Part shown: positions 17,353-24,508 of the stretch, in pieces | How the letters are laid out: every line of letters starts with the position of its first letter | How positions within the stretch are numbered: the first letter of the stretch is position 1 | DNA from: UBA2991 sp965221735 | GTDB taxonomy: Bacteria > Chloroflexota > Dehalococcoidia > Tepidiformales > Tepidiformaceae | DNA: 64,000 nt | Assembly: GCA_965221735.1 (NCBI GenBank) | Contig: OZ244910.1 | Coordinates: 496,001-560,000, forward strand | Reading direction: 5' to 3' | Translations under genes and position numbers: made by a program | The notes under the pieces: model-generated | What the model was told of the DNA's origin: nothing | Seen by the model: only the letters and a program-made list of their open reading frames with translations | Database searches by the model: none

Positions 17353-18671
17353 CGGCCCTTCCCGAACTGCCCCCGCGCCGCCCACCCGCCGCGCGCCTTC
17401 TCCCGTCCCGCTACTACTACGGCTGGTACGTCGTCGTCGGCGTCGCCCTCGTCATGCTCTGCGGCATCGGCGTCGGTTACTACGGCCTCGCGGTCTTCCT
17501 GAAGCCCCTGCAGCAGGCCCACGGCTGGTCGAATGCGAGCGTCAGCGGCGCAACCGGTCTCTACTTCGTCATCTCCGGCATCTCCGCCGCTGCCGTGGGC
17601 CCTTCCATCGACCGGCGGGGCCCCATGCTGTTCCTGACTGTCGGGGTTGTTCTCACCGCCGTCATGGTCGGGTGCATCGGCTTCGTCGAGGAGCTCTGGC
17701 AGCTGTACGCGGTCTACGTCGTCCTTGCCGCTTCCTTCGGCATGGCCGGAGGCGTCTCCACGAACGTCATCATGGCGCGCTGGTTCATCCGCCGGCGCGC
17801 CCGCGCCATGAGCATCTCCGCGACGGGCGTGTCCTCCGCCGGGGTCATCCTGCCGCCCCTCGGCGCCTGGCTGATCGCCTCCGGCGGCCTCGAGCTCACC
17901 ACGCCCGTGATCGCCGCCTTCACGCTCGTCGTCGGGCTGCCCGTCATCTTCCTCGTGCTCGTCTGGGATCCGAGCCAGATGCGTCTCCCGCCCGACGGCG
18001 CCGTGCCCGCCGCCGGCCCTCCCCCCTCCGCCGCGCTCAGCGAGGAGGTCCAGACCCGCCGCTGGACCCTCGCCCAGGCCATGCGCACCCTCTCGTTCTG
18101 GGCGGTCGCCGTCGCCTTCGTCCTCGTCCTGCTCGCCCAGACCGGGTTCCTCATCCACGAGATCGCCTTCCTCGAGGACCGCACCGGCTCGCGCACCCCC
18201 GCCTCGCTCGCCCTCAGCTTCGGCGCCATCGGCAGCATCGTCGCCCGCCTCATCCTCGGCGGGTTCGCGGACAACCTCAGCAAGCGCCATGTCACCGCCG
18301 CGCTCTTCACCTGGCAGGCGGCGTCCGTGCTCCTCATGGTCTACATCGACACGGCCGCCACCAACTACCTCTTCGCCTTCACCTTCGGCTGCACGATCGG
18401 GAACATCTACATGATGCAGTCGCTGCTCACGAGCGAGATTTTCGGGTACGTCTCCTTTGGCGCCGTTTTCGGCATGATCTCGTTCACCAGCCAGGTCAGC
18501 AGCGGCGCCGGCCCCCTCCTCGTCGGTCTGCTCGAACAGGCCACGGGCCGTTACGAGTCGGCTTTCCTGGTGACCGCCGCCATCACCCTCGCCGCCGCCC
18601 TCGTCGTGCTCCTCGCCCGCCCCGTAAGTCCTCCGGAGCGTGTCCCCTCCCCCGCCTACGTCCCCTCGTAG
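17349..18671 (+). CDS. MFS transporter, OFA/monocarboxylate-like
   Basis: Major facilitator superfamily carrier, 440 residues, twelve membrane segments. The sequence opens with YYYGWYVVVGVALVMLCGIGVGYYG and resembles oxalate/formate antiporter-like and monocarboxylate porters. The conserved loop MARWFIRRRARAMSIS (about 138-153) matches the W-F-x-x-R-R-x-x-A pattern of this group. The start is a GTG overlapping the stop of the TPP enzyme (GTGA). The coupling suggests it imports or exports the substrate or product of that enzyme, plausibly a small carboxylate. The last 16 bp overlap the convergent nucleotidyltransferase gene. Confidence 0.88.
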   Translation: MTALPELPPRRPPAARLLPSRYYYGWYVVVGVALVMLCGIGVGYYGLAVFLKPLQQAHGWSNASVSGATGLYFVISGISAAAVGPSIDRRGPMLFLTVGVVLTAVMVGCIGFVEELWQLYAVYVVLAASFGMAGGVSTNVIMARWFIRRRARAMSISATGVSSAGVILPPLGAWLIASGGLELTTPVIAAFTLVVGLPVIFLVLVWDPSQMRLPPDGAVPAAGPPPSAALSEEVQTRRWTLAQAMRTLSFWAVAVAFVLVLLAQTGFLIHEIAFLEDRTGSRTPASLALSFGAIGSIVARLILGGFADNLSKRHVTAALFTWQAASVLLMVYIDTAATNYLFAFTFGCTIGNIYMMQSLLTSEIFGYVSFGAVFGMISFTSQVSSGAGPLLVGLLEQATGRYESAFLVTAAITLAAALVVLLARPVSPPERVPSPAYVPS

Positions 18672-19360
18672 AGCCCGTGCTCCCCGATGTAGGCCGCCAC
18701 CTCCCCCGGGAGGTCGTCGCTCGCCTCTCCCGCCTCGATCTGCGCCCGCACCCCGCTTGAGGACATCAGCCGGTGCGCCGTGTCGAGCGCCACCGTCTCG
18801 ATGCGCCCGGCGTACCGCGACGCCTGCTCCGCGATGTAGGCGTCTACCCCCAGGGCCGTGACGCCTCCCCGGTTCGCCACGATTACCCGGTGGCGCTCGA
18901 AGAACGGGTCCAGCACGGCTTCCATCGGGCCCTCGTAGTACTTCGGGTCGAACAGCCGGATGAGCGTGTCGTAGCCGAGCACGAAGTCGAAGGCCGCTTC
19001 CGGCCACGCCGACCGCAGCGCCGCCGCCTGGTCGACGATGCGCGCCTGGTTTGCCGCCAGCACCGCCAACCCCGGCCGCCACTGCCTCGCGGCCAGCAGC
19101 ATCCCGATGCGGTCCGCCAGCGACGCCCCCTCGACGCCCTTGGCCACGTTCCGGGTCGTCAGCAGCGCCGCGCCCCCCTCCACGCCCGCCACCCCCTGCG
19201 CGAGGTCGAGCAGTCGCAGGTGCGCGCGTGTGGGCGGGTTGAAAGCGGATGGAAGGACCGCCCACCGGCCCCGCAGCGGCGCGTCCGCGTCGAACCGCTC
19301 CGCCTGGGGCGCCTCGCCCCGTGCGAGCGCGTCCAACCGCTCCCCGACCGTGCCCGCCAT
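18656..19360 (-). CDS. NadD-like nucleotidyltransferase family protein
   Basis: Adenylyltransferase-fold protein, 234 residues. The nucleotide-binding motif SAFNPPTRAHLRLL (about residues 37-50) matches the G-x-F-N-P-P-x-x-x-H signature of NadD/NMNAT. The C-terminal SSSGVRAQIEAG matches the family S-S-T-x-I-R motif. NadD would make nicotinate adenine dinucleotide from NaMN and ATP. The first 35 residues and the divergent core mean this may be a NadD paralogue and not the housekeeping enzyme. The ATG lies 6 nt after a TAGAAT box, so the mRNA is probably leaderless. The 3' end overlaps the MFS gene by 16 bp. Confidence 0.75.
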   Translation of the reverse strand: MAGTVGERLDALARGEAPQAERFDADAPLRGRWAVLPSAFNPPTRAHLRLLDLAQGVAGVEGGAALLTTRNVAKGVEGASLADRIGMLLAARQWRPGLAVLAANQARIVDQAAALRSAWPEAAFDFVLGYDTLIRLFDPKYYEGPMEAVLDPFFERHRVIVANRGGVTALGVDAYIAEQASRYAGRIETVALDTAHRLMSSSGVRAQIEAGEASDDLPGEVAAYIGEHGLYEGT

Positions 19361-19366
19361 CCGTCG

Positions 19367-19430
19367 ATTCTAAGGCGCTCCCGACCGCTCCCCGGTCCCC
19401 TTGCCTCCCCGCCCTCTGCCCCCGTAGCGT
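19367..19430. promoter_or_regulatory. Divergent leaderless promoters
   Basis: Minus strand TAGAAT (19367-19372), 6 nt before the NadD-like ATG. Plus strand TAGCGT (19425-19430), 7 nt before the GTG of the EamA gene. No Shine-Dalgarno sequence lies between either box and its start codon. Confidence 0.55.
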
Positions 19431-19437
19431 GGCGACC

Positions 19438-20331
19438 GTGCCGGTTTCCCGGACGCCGCTGGTCGTGCTCTTCATCGGCGTCCTTGGCATCTCCTGGGCC
19501 GCCATCTTCGTGCGCCTCGCCGACGAGGCCCCCGCCCTCACGATTGCCGCCTACCGCCTCCTCTTCGCCGCCGGACTGCTCCTGCTCTTCGTCGCCGTCG
19601 CCCGCGCCCGCGGCAAGCTCTCCCTCCCGCCTCGCTCCAGCCTTCCGCTGCTGGCGCTCTCCGGCGTGTTCCTCGCCGGCCACTTCTGGAGCTGGTTCGC
19701 CTCCCTCGAGCACACCTCTGTCGCCTCCAGCGTCGTCATCGTCGGCCTGCAGCCGCTCCTCGGCGCGCTCATCGCGTACGTAGTCCTTCGCGAGCGTCCC
19801 TCCTCCCGTGAGTACGGTGGCCTCGCGGTCGCCGTCGCCGGTCTCGTCTGCATCGCCGCCACCGACCTCGCCCGCGGCATCGAGTTCTTCATCGGCGACC
19901 TGCTCGCCCTTCTCGCCGCCCTTTTCGTCGCCGTCTCCCAGACGATCCGCCGCAAGACGCGCCACGAGACCGGCGCCCTCCCCTACTCCGCGGTCGCCTA
20001 CACCGCCGCGGCGGTCACGCTCTGGCTCGCCGTCCTCATCGTGCGTCCTTCGATCAGCGGGTTCGCCGCCGATGCCTGGGTCTTCATCGTGCTCCTCGCC
20101 CTCATCCCCCAGCTCGTGGGCCACACCTCCATCAACTACGCCCTCGGACACCTGCGCGTCGTCACCGTCGGCCTCGCGATCCTCGGGGAACCCCTCCTCG
20201 CGACGCTCTACGCCATTCCCGTGCTCGGCGAGACACCGCCGGTTGGCGTGCTCATCGGGGGGCCGCTCATCGTCGCGGGCGTCGCCCTCGGGCTCAGCGG
20301 CTCCCGCGCGCCCGTCGAGCCGCCAGCGTGA
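19438..20331 (+). CDS. EamA/DMT-family transporter
   Basis: Drug/metabolite transporter superfamily protein, about 297 residues with ten membrane segments formed by two EamA repeats. Repeat 1 begins SWAAIFVRLADEAP; repeat 2 begins GDLLALLAALFVAVSQTIRRK. The C-terminal half has the usual LGEPLLATLYAIPVLGE motif, near-identical to many YdcZ/RhaT-like exporters. The GTG at 19438 is preferred, because a TAGCGT box ends 7 nt before it; a GTG at 19429 is the alternative. It probably exports a metabolite. It overlaps the convergent DinB-like gene by 38 bp. Confidence 0.88.
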   Translation: MPVSRTPLVVLFIGVLGISWAAIFVRLADEAPALTIAAYRLLFAAGLLLLFVAVARARGKLSLPPRSSLPLLALSGVFLAGHFWSWFASLEHTSVASSVVIVGLQPLLGALIAYVVLRERPSSREYGGLAVAVAGLVCIAATDLARGIEFFIGDLLALLAALFVAVSQTIRRKTRHETGALPYSAVAYTAAAVTLWLAVLIVRPSISGFAADAWVFIVLLALIPQLVGHTSINYALGHLRVVTVGLAILGEPLLATLYAIPVLGETPPVGVLIGGPLIVAGVALGLSGSRAPVEPPA

Positions 20332-20860
20332 GCGTCGTCACGTCCGGAGGCGTCTCGATCGCCCCGCGGATGGCGGCTTCGTGCTCGCCGTCGTGCTCCA
20401 CCCAGACCGCCAGGTAGGCACGAAGCGGGAACGCCTGCGGCTCGCCCCACGCGTTTAGCGCCCCCGCCACCCGCACCTCCCGATCCAGTGTCTCCACCGA
20501 CATCCCCAGCACCACCTCCAGGGCCTCTTCCCGCGACTCCTGCATCGTTTCGAGCAGCGTCCCGACCGGCTGCTCCCGTACCCTGTCCATGAGCTCGACC
20601 CGCCGCGCTTCCAGCACCGCCTCGTCGCTCGTGTCCCCCGCCCACAGCTCCTTGTCCGACTCTTGCGCAGCCTTCACCAGCTCCACCAGCATCCTGTCGA
20701 CGGTGGCGATGTGCCGCACGTGGTCCAGCGCGGTCCAGGCGTCCCCGGCCGCCTGCCGCTCCCAGTAGTCCTCCGGCACCGACTCGATCAGCCCCTCCAG
20801 CACCTGCCGCCGCGCAGCCGCCCGCTCGACCAGCGTCCGTATCTCCGGCACCGCGACCAT
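20294..20860 (-). CDS. DinB/YfiT-like metal-dependent four-helix protein
   Basis: 188 residues, predicted four-helix bundle of the DinB superfamily. The His triad characteristic of the family appears as H45 or H48 in WTALDHVRHIATVDRM and two His in WVEHDGEHEAAI (about residues 150-156). Family members include thiol transferases (bacillithiol, mycothiol) and uncharacterised stress proteins. The function here is unknown. A TACAGT box ends 6 nt before the ATG, which supports a leaderless mRNA and this start. The 3' end overlaps the EamA gene. A second DinB-like gene lies at 48042-48557. Confidence 0.8.
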   Translation of the reverse strand: MVAVPEIRTLVERAAARRQVLEGLIESVPEDYWERQAAGDAWTALDHVRHIATVDRMLVELVKAAQESDKELWAGDTSDEAVLEARRVELMDRVREQPVGTLLETMQESREEALEVVLGMSVETLDREVRVAGALNAWGEPQAFPLRAYLAVWVEHDGEHEAAIRGAIETPPDVTTLTLAARRARGSR

Positions 20861-20866
20861 GGCCCG

Positions 20867-20927
20867 ACTGTACCAGACCCCTCCCGCCAGCCCGCGACCT
20901 GCCCCTGAGGGTGTCGCGGGCTACACT
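20867..20927. promoter_or_regulatory. Divergent leaderless promoters
   Basis: Minus strand TACAGT (20867-20872), 6 nt before the DinB-like ATG. Plus strand TACACT (20922-20927), 7 nt before the GTG of the HAD gene. Confidence 0.55.
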
Positions 20928-20934
20928 GCCTTCG

Positions 20935-21606
20935 GTGCGCCTCCTCCTCTTCGACATCGACGGCACCCTCATCGCGAGCGGCGGCGCGGGACGCGACGCC
21001 ATCGCCGACGCCTTCTCCGACGAATTCGGCCTCTCCGGCCTCGACGGCGTCCAGATCGACGGCCGTACCGACACCGGCATCTTCGAGGACGCCCTCCGGC
21101 TCGCCGGTGTCGACCCCACCCCCGCCGACGTCGACCGTATGACCGACGCCTACATCGCCCGCCTCCCCGAGGCGCTCCGCACCCACGACGGCCGTGTCCT
21201 CCCCGGCGTCGTCGATCTTCTCGACGGGCTCAAGGACGCCGGCGCCGTGGTCGGACTCGCCACCGGGAACGTTGCTCGCGGCGCCGAGCTCAAGCTGCGC
21301 CACTACGGCCTCTGGGACCGGTTCGTCGGTGGTGGCTTCGGCGACGTCTCCTCCGACCGGGACCGGGTCCTCGCCGCCGCCGTCGAAGAGCTTGCCCGTT
21401 TCGGCGGTGTCGCCCCTGCTGCTTCAAGCCCCGTGGTCATCGGGGACACGCCCCGCGACGTCAGCGCCGGGCACGCCGTCGGCGCTCGTGTCCTCGCGGT
21501 CGCGACCGGCAACTACGGCGAGGACGCGCTCCGCGAGAGCGGCGCCGACCACGTCCTGCCCGACCTGCGCGAGACGCAGGCCGTGCTCGACATCCTGCTC
21601 GGCTAG
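20935..21606 (+). CDS. HAD-superfamily phosphatase (Gph/phosphoglycolate type)
   Basis: 223 residues. Motif I is LLLFDIDGTLI with the nucleophile Asp and acid/base Asp; a helical cap (about 15-85) follows. Motif II is in LATGN, the Lys equivalent is in ELKLRHYGLWDRF, and motif IV is VVIGDTPRDVSAG. This is the layout of phosphoglycolate phosphatase-like HADs, but other phosphate esters are possible. The GTG at 20935 is chosen because a TACACT box ends 7 nt before it; an in-frame GTG at 20911 would lie upstream of that box. The stop shares the tetranucleotide CTAG with the stop of convergent valS. Confidence 0.85.
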   Translation: MRLLLFDIDGTLIASGGAGRDAIADAFSDEFGLSGLDGVQIDGRTDTGIFEDALRLAGVDPTPADVDRMTDAYIARLPEALRTHDGRVLPGVVDLLDGLKDAGAVVGLATGNVARGAELKLRHYGLWDRFVGGGFGDVSSDRDRVLAAAVEELARFGGVAPAASSPVVIGDTPRDVSAGHAVGARVLAVATGNYGEDALRESGADHVLPDLRETQAVLDILLG

Positions 21607-24314
21607 CTCCCGAGCGCCCCGATTCGCTCGCGCAGCCCCTCCGCCCGCGACTGCGCCTGCGCCAACCGGTCGCGTTCGCCCTGCACAACGGCCTCCGGCG
21701 CGCGTTCCAGGAAGCGCTCGTTCGCGAGTTGCTTCTCCAGCCGCGCGATCTGCCCGTCCGCCTCCGCCAGCTCGCCCTCGAGCCGTTCACGCTCGGCCGT
21801 CAGGTCGACCTCCGGTAGCGCCAGCGCCACCTCCGTGTCGCCGACGCGCGCGAACGCGTACTCGCCCTCGGGGAGCCCTGCGTCGGCTCCCGTCACCTCC
21901 GGCGCGACCCGTGACGTGAACGCCGTCGCGGCTGCGGTCTCGCCCAGCGCAGCGGCCTGACCGCTCGCGCGCAGGTACACGGCCGGTCGGGCGCCCGCCT
22001 CCAGGCCCTTCTCCGCGCGCAGGTTGCGGATGGCGCGGTTCACCTCGATCACGTGCCCCATCGCCGTCTCCGCCGCCGCATCGCGCCAGACGCCCGCGCT
22101 CTTCGGGAACCACGCCACGATCAAGGCCGGGGAGAGGTCGTCGTCGAGGTGCTCCCGCAGCTTCCCCCAGAGCTCTTCGGTCACGAACGGCATGATCGGG
22201 TGCAGCAGCCGCAGGCCGTGGTCGAGCACGTGCGCGAGCACCGCCAGTGGACGCTCGTCGCCCTCCCGCAGCCGCACCTTGCTCATCTCCACGTACCAGT
22301 CCGCCAGCTCGTTCCAGAGGAAGTCGTGGATGCGCCGCGCCGCCTCCCCCACCTGGTACGCCTTCAGCAGCGAGTCGACGTCGCCCTCCAGACCCTCCAG
22401 CCGCGACAGCAGCCAGCGGTCCTCCAGGGCGAGGGTGTCCTGATCCGCCGCGTGGGGACGCTTCACGCGCCGCCCTTCCAGCTGCATCAGCACGTAGCGG
22501 GTCGTGTTCCACAGCTTGTTGGCGAAGTTCCGGGCCGCGACCATGCGCTCCTCGGTGTATTTCATGTCCTGCCCGAGCGTGCCCATCGTCAGGAGCGCGA
22601 AGCGGAACGCGTCCGCCCCGTACTGGCCCGCCGCCACCAGCGGATTCACCACGTTCCCGCGCGACTTCGCCATCTTCACGCCGTTCGCGTCGCGGATGAG
22701 CCCGTGGAAGATGACCGTGCGGAAGGGGATGTCGCCCTCCGGCCCGTGCTCGCGCATGTTGTAGAGCCCGAACATCACCATCCTGGCGCACCAGAAGAAC
22801 ATGATGTCGTAGCCCATCTGCATGTCGGTCGTCGGGTAGAAGTAGCGCAGGTCCTCGGTCTCGTCCGGCCAGCCCAGGTCCGAGTGCGGCGCCAGCGCCG
22901 AGGAGAACCACGTGTCGAGCACGTCCTCCTCCTGCCGGATCTCCGTCTTCCCGCACGCCGCGCACGAGTCCGGGTCGTCGACGGAGACCGTCATCTCCCC
23001 GCAGTCGCAGTACCACACGGGAATCTGGTGCCCCCACCAGAGCTGGCGGCTGATGCACCAGTCGCGCAGGTTGTCGGTCCAGTTCAGGAACGTGGTCGCC
23101 ATGCGCGACGGCACGACGCGGATGCGCTCCTCCCGGATGGCCGCGCTCGCAGCGCTCGCCAGCGAGACGCCTGGTGCGTACTCCCTGTTCACCGCCACCC
23201 ACCACTGCTCGCTCGGCAGCGGCTCGATTACGTTGTCGCAACGCTCGCAGCGGCCCACGCTGTGCGTGTACGGCTCCGTTTTCTCGAGGAACCCGCCGTC
23301 CTCCAGGTCGCGCACGATCGCCGCGCGCGCCTCATCGACCGTCATTCCCTCGTAGGGACCGGCCTCGTCGTTCATGCGGCCGTCCTCGTCGATCGCCACG
23401 ATCACGTCGAGGTCGTGCCGCTGGCCGATGTCCCAGTCGAGCGGGTCGTGTCCGGGTGTGACCTTCAGCGCGCCCGTGCCGAACTCGGGCTGGATCGAGT
23501 CGTCCGCCACCACCGGCAGCTCGCGACCCATGATCGGCAGCAGCACCGTCCGCCCGATGCGGTCCTCGTAGCGCTCGTCCTCGGGGTGAACGGCCACGCC
23601 CGTGTCCGCCACCATCGTCTCCGGACGCACCGTCGCGACGGTCACGGCGTCGGGCAGGGGCATCCCCCCTTCGCCCACCACCGGGTAGCGCACGTAGTAG
23701 AGCTGCGCCTCTTCTTCCTCGTGTTCCACTTCCAGGTCGCTCAGGGCCGTGCTGCAGCGCGGGCACCAGTTGATCATCCGCAGGCCGCGATAGATGAGGC
23801 CGTCGTTGTAGAGGTTCACGAACGTCGTGCGAACCGCCCGCACGATGTGCGGGTCCAGCGTGAACGTGTCGCGGCTCCAGTCGGCGCTCGCCCCCAGCTT
23901 GCGGTGCTGCTCGTAGATGCGTGGCCGCAGCTGCCGCACCCACTGCCAGACGCGCGCCTCGAAGCCCTCGCGGCCGAGGTCGTGCCGGCTGAGCCCTTCC
24001 TTCTGGAGCTCGCGCTCCATCACGTTCTGGGTGGCGATGCCGGCGTGGTCCTCGCCCGGCAGCCACAGCGTCGGCTCGCCCTGCATCCGGTGCCAGCGCA
24101 CGAGCGTGTCCGTGAGCGCATCCTCGAGCCCGTGGCCGAGGTGCAGCTCGCCCGTTACGTTCGGGGGCGGCATGACGATGCTGTAGGGCGCTTCGCCCGG
24201 TACGACGCGCGCGCGGAAGTAGTCGCCCTCCTCCCAGAAGGCGTAGATGCGATCTTCCACCGTGCTCGGCTCGTAGGCGGAGGCGAGCCGCGTGCTGACT
24301 GGCGCGTCGGTCAT
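21603..24314 (-). CDS. valS: Valyl-tRNA synthetase
   Basis: Class I aminoacyl-tRNA synthetase that charges tRNA-Val, 903 residues, close to the usual bacterial length. The HIGH motif is HLGH in PPPNVTGELHLGHG (about 49-62) and the KMSKS motif is KMAKS in NGVKMAKSRGNVVNP. The editing domain covers about 220-380. Cysteine pairs resembling a zinc site occur in CERCDNV and CDCGEMT...CAACG. The anticodon-binding domain begins near 640, and a C-terminal coiled coil of about 65 residues ends the protein. The ATG at 24314 has a GAGGG site. Its leader contains a hairpin, but no T-box sequence. Housekeeping gene. Confidence 0.98.
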   Translation of the reverse strand: MTDAPVSTRLASAYEPSTVEDRIYAFWEEGDYFRARVVPGEAPYSIVMPPPNVTGELHLGHGLEDALTDTLVRWHRMQGEPTLWLPGEDHAGIATQNVMERELQKEGLSRHDLGREGFEARVWQWVRQLRPRIYEQHRKLGASADWSRDTFTLDPHIVRAVRTTFVNLYNDGLIYRGLRMINWCPRCSTALSDLEVEHEEEEAQLYYVRYPVVGEGGMPLPDAVTVATVRPETMVADTGVAVHPEDERYEDRIGRTVLLPIMGRELPVVADDSIQPEFGTGALKVTPGHDPLDWDIGQRHDLDVIVAIDEDGRMNDEAGPYEGMTVDEARAAIVRDLEDGGFLEKTEPYTHSVGRCERCDNVIEPLPSEQWWVAVNREYAPGVSLASAASAAIREERIRVVPSRMATTFLNWTDNLRDWCISRQLWWGHQIPVWYCDCGEMTVSVDDPDSCAACGKTEIRQEEDVLDTWFSSALAPHSDLGWPDETEDLRYFYPTTDMQMGYDIMFFWCARMVMFGLYNMREHGPEGDIPFRTVIFHGLIRDANGVKMAKSRGNVVNPLVAAGQYGADAFRFALLTMGTLGQDMKYTEERMVAARNFANKLWNTTRYVLMQLEGRRVKRPHAADQDTLALEDRWLLSRLEGLEGDVDSLLKAYQVGEAARRIHDFLWNELADWYVEMSKVRLREGDERPLAVLAHVLDHGLRLLHPIMPFVTEELWGKLREHLDDDLSPALIVAWFPKSAGVWRDAAAETAMGHVIEVNRAIRNLRAEKGLEAGARPAVYLRASGQAAALGETAAATAFTSRVAPEVTGADAGLPEGEYAFARVGDTEVALALPEVDLTAERERLEGELAEADGQIARLEKQLANERFLERAPEAVVQGERDRLAQAQSRAEGLRERIGALGS

Positions 24315-24339
24315 CGAGATTCCCTCATCGAGATGGGAA

Positions 24340-24372
24340 CGCCGCCCGCCGGCGGCGCGTAACGAAAGTGTA
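24340..24372 (-). promoter_or_regulatory. valS promoter and leader hairpin
   Basis: TACACT (24367-24372, minus strand) is the likely -10. A 7-bp stem CGCCGCC/GGCGGCG (24340-24346 with 24351-24357) begins just after the expected transcript start and precedes the ribosome site. Its arms resemble the hairpin family of the dpp locus. Confidence 0.45.
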
Positions 24373-24508
24373 GCAGCCGACTTCGAATGGGCCTGCCTGC
24401 ATCGCCCCCGACCGCCGGCGGCCGACCCCTCCTCCCCGCGACGCCGGTCGAGCTTCCGTTGAGAGGGGCGCCGGGGGGATGGGGTAATCCGGGGAGGGGC
24501 ACTTTACG

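Noticed and set aside
17262..19541. A 759-codon minus-strand frame across the MFS, NadD-like and EamA genes.
   Set aside because: It crosses several confirmed genes in other frames and has low-complexity Arg/Gly/Ala translation.
24315..24508. Possible T-box leader before valS.
   Set aside because: The conserved T-box sequence (GGGTGG...ACCGCG type) and a specifier loop are not visible; only a short hairpin with the common CGCCGCC arms is present.
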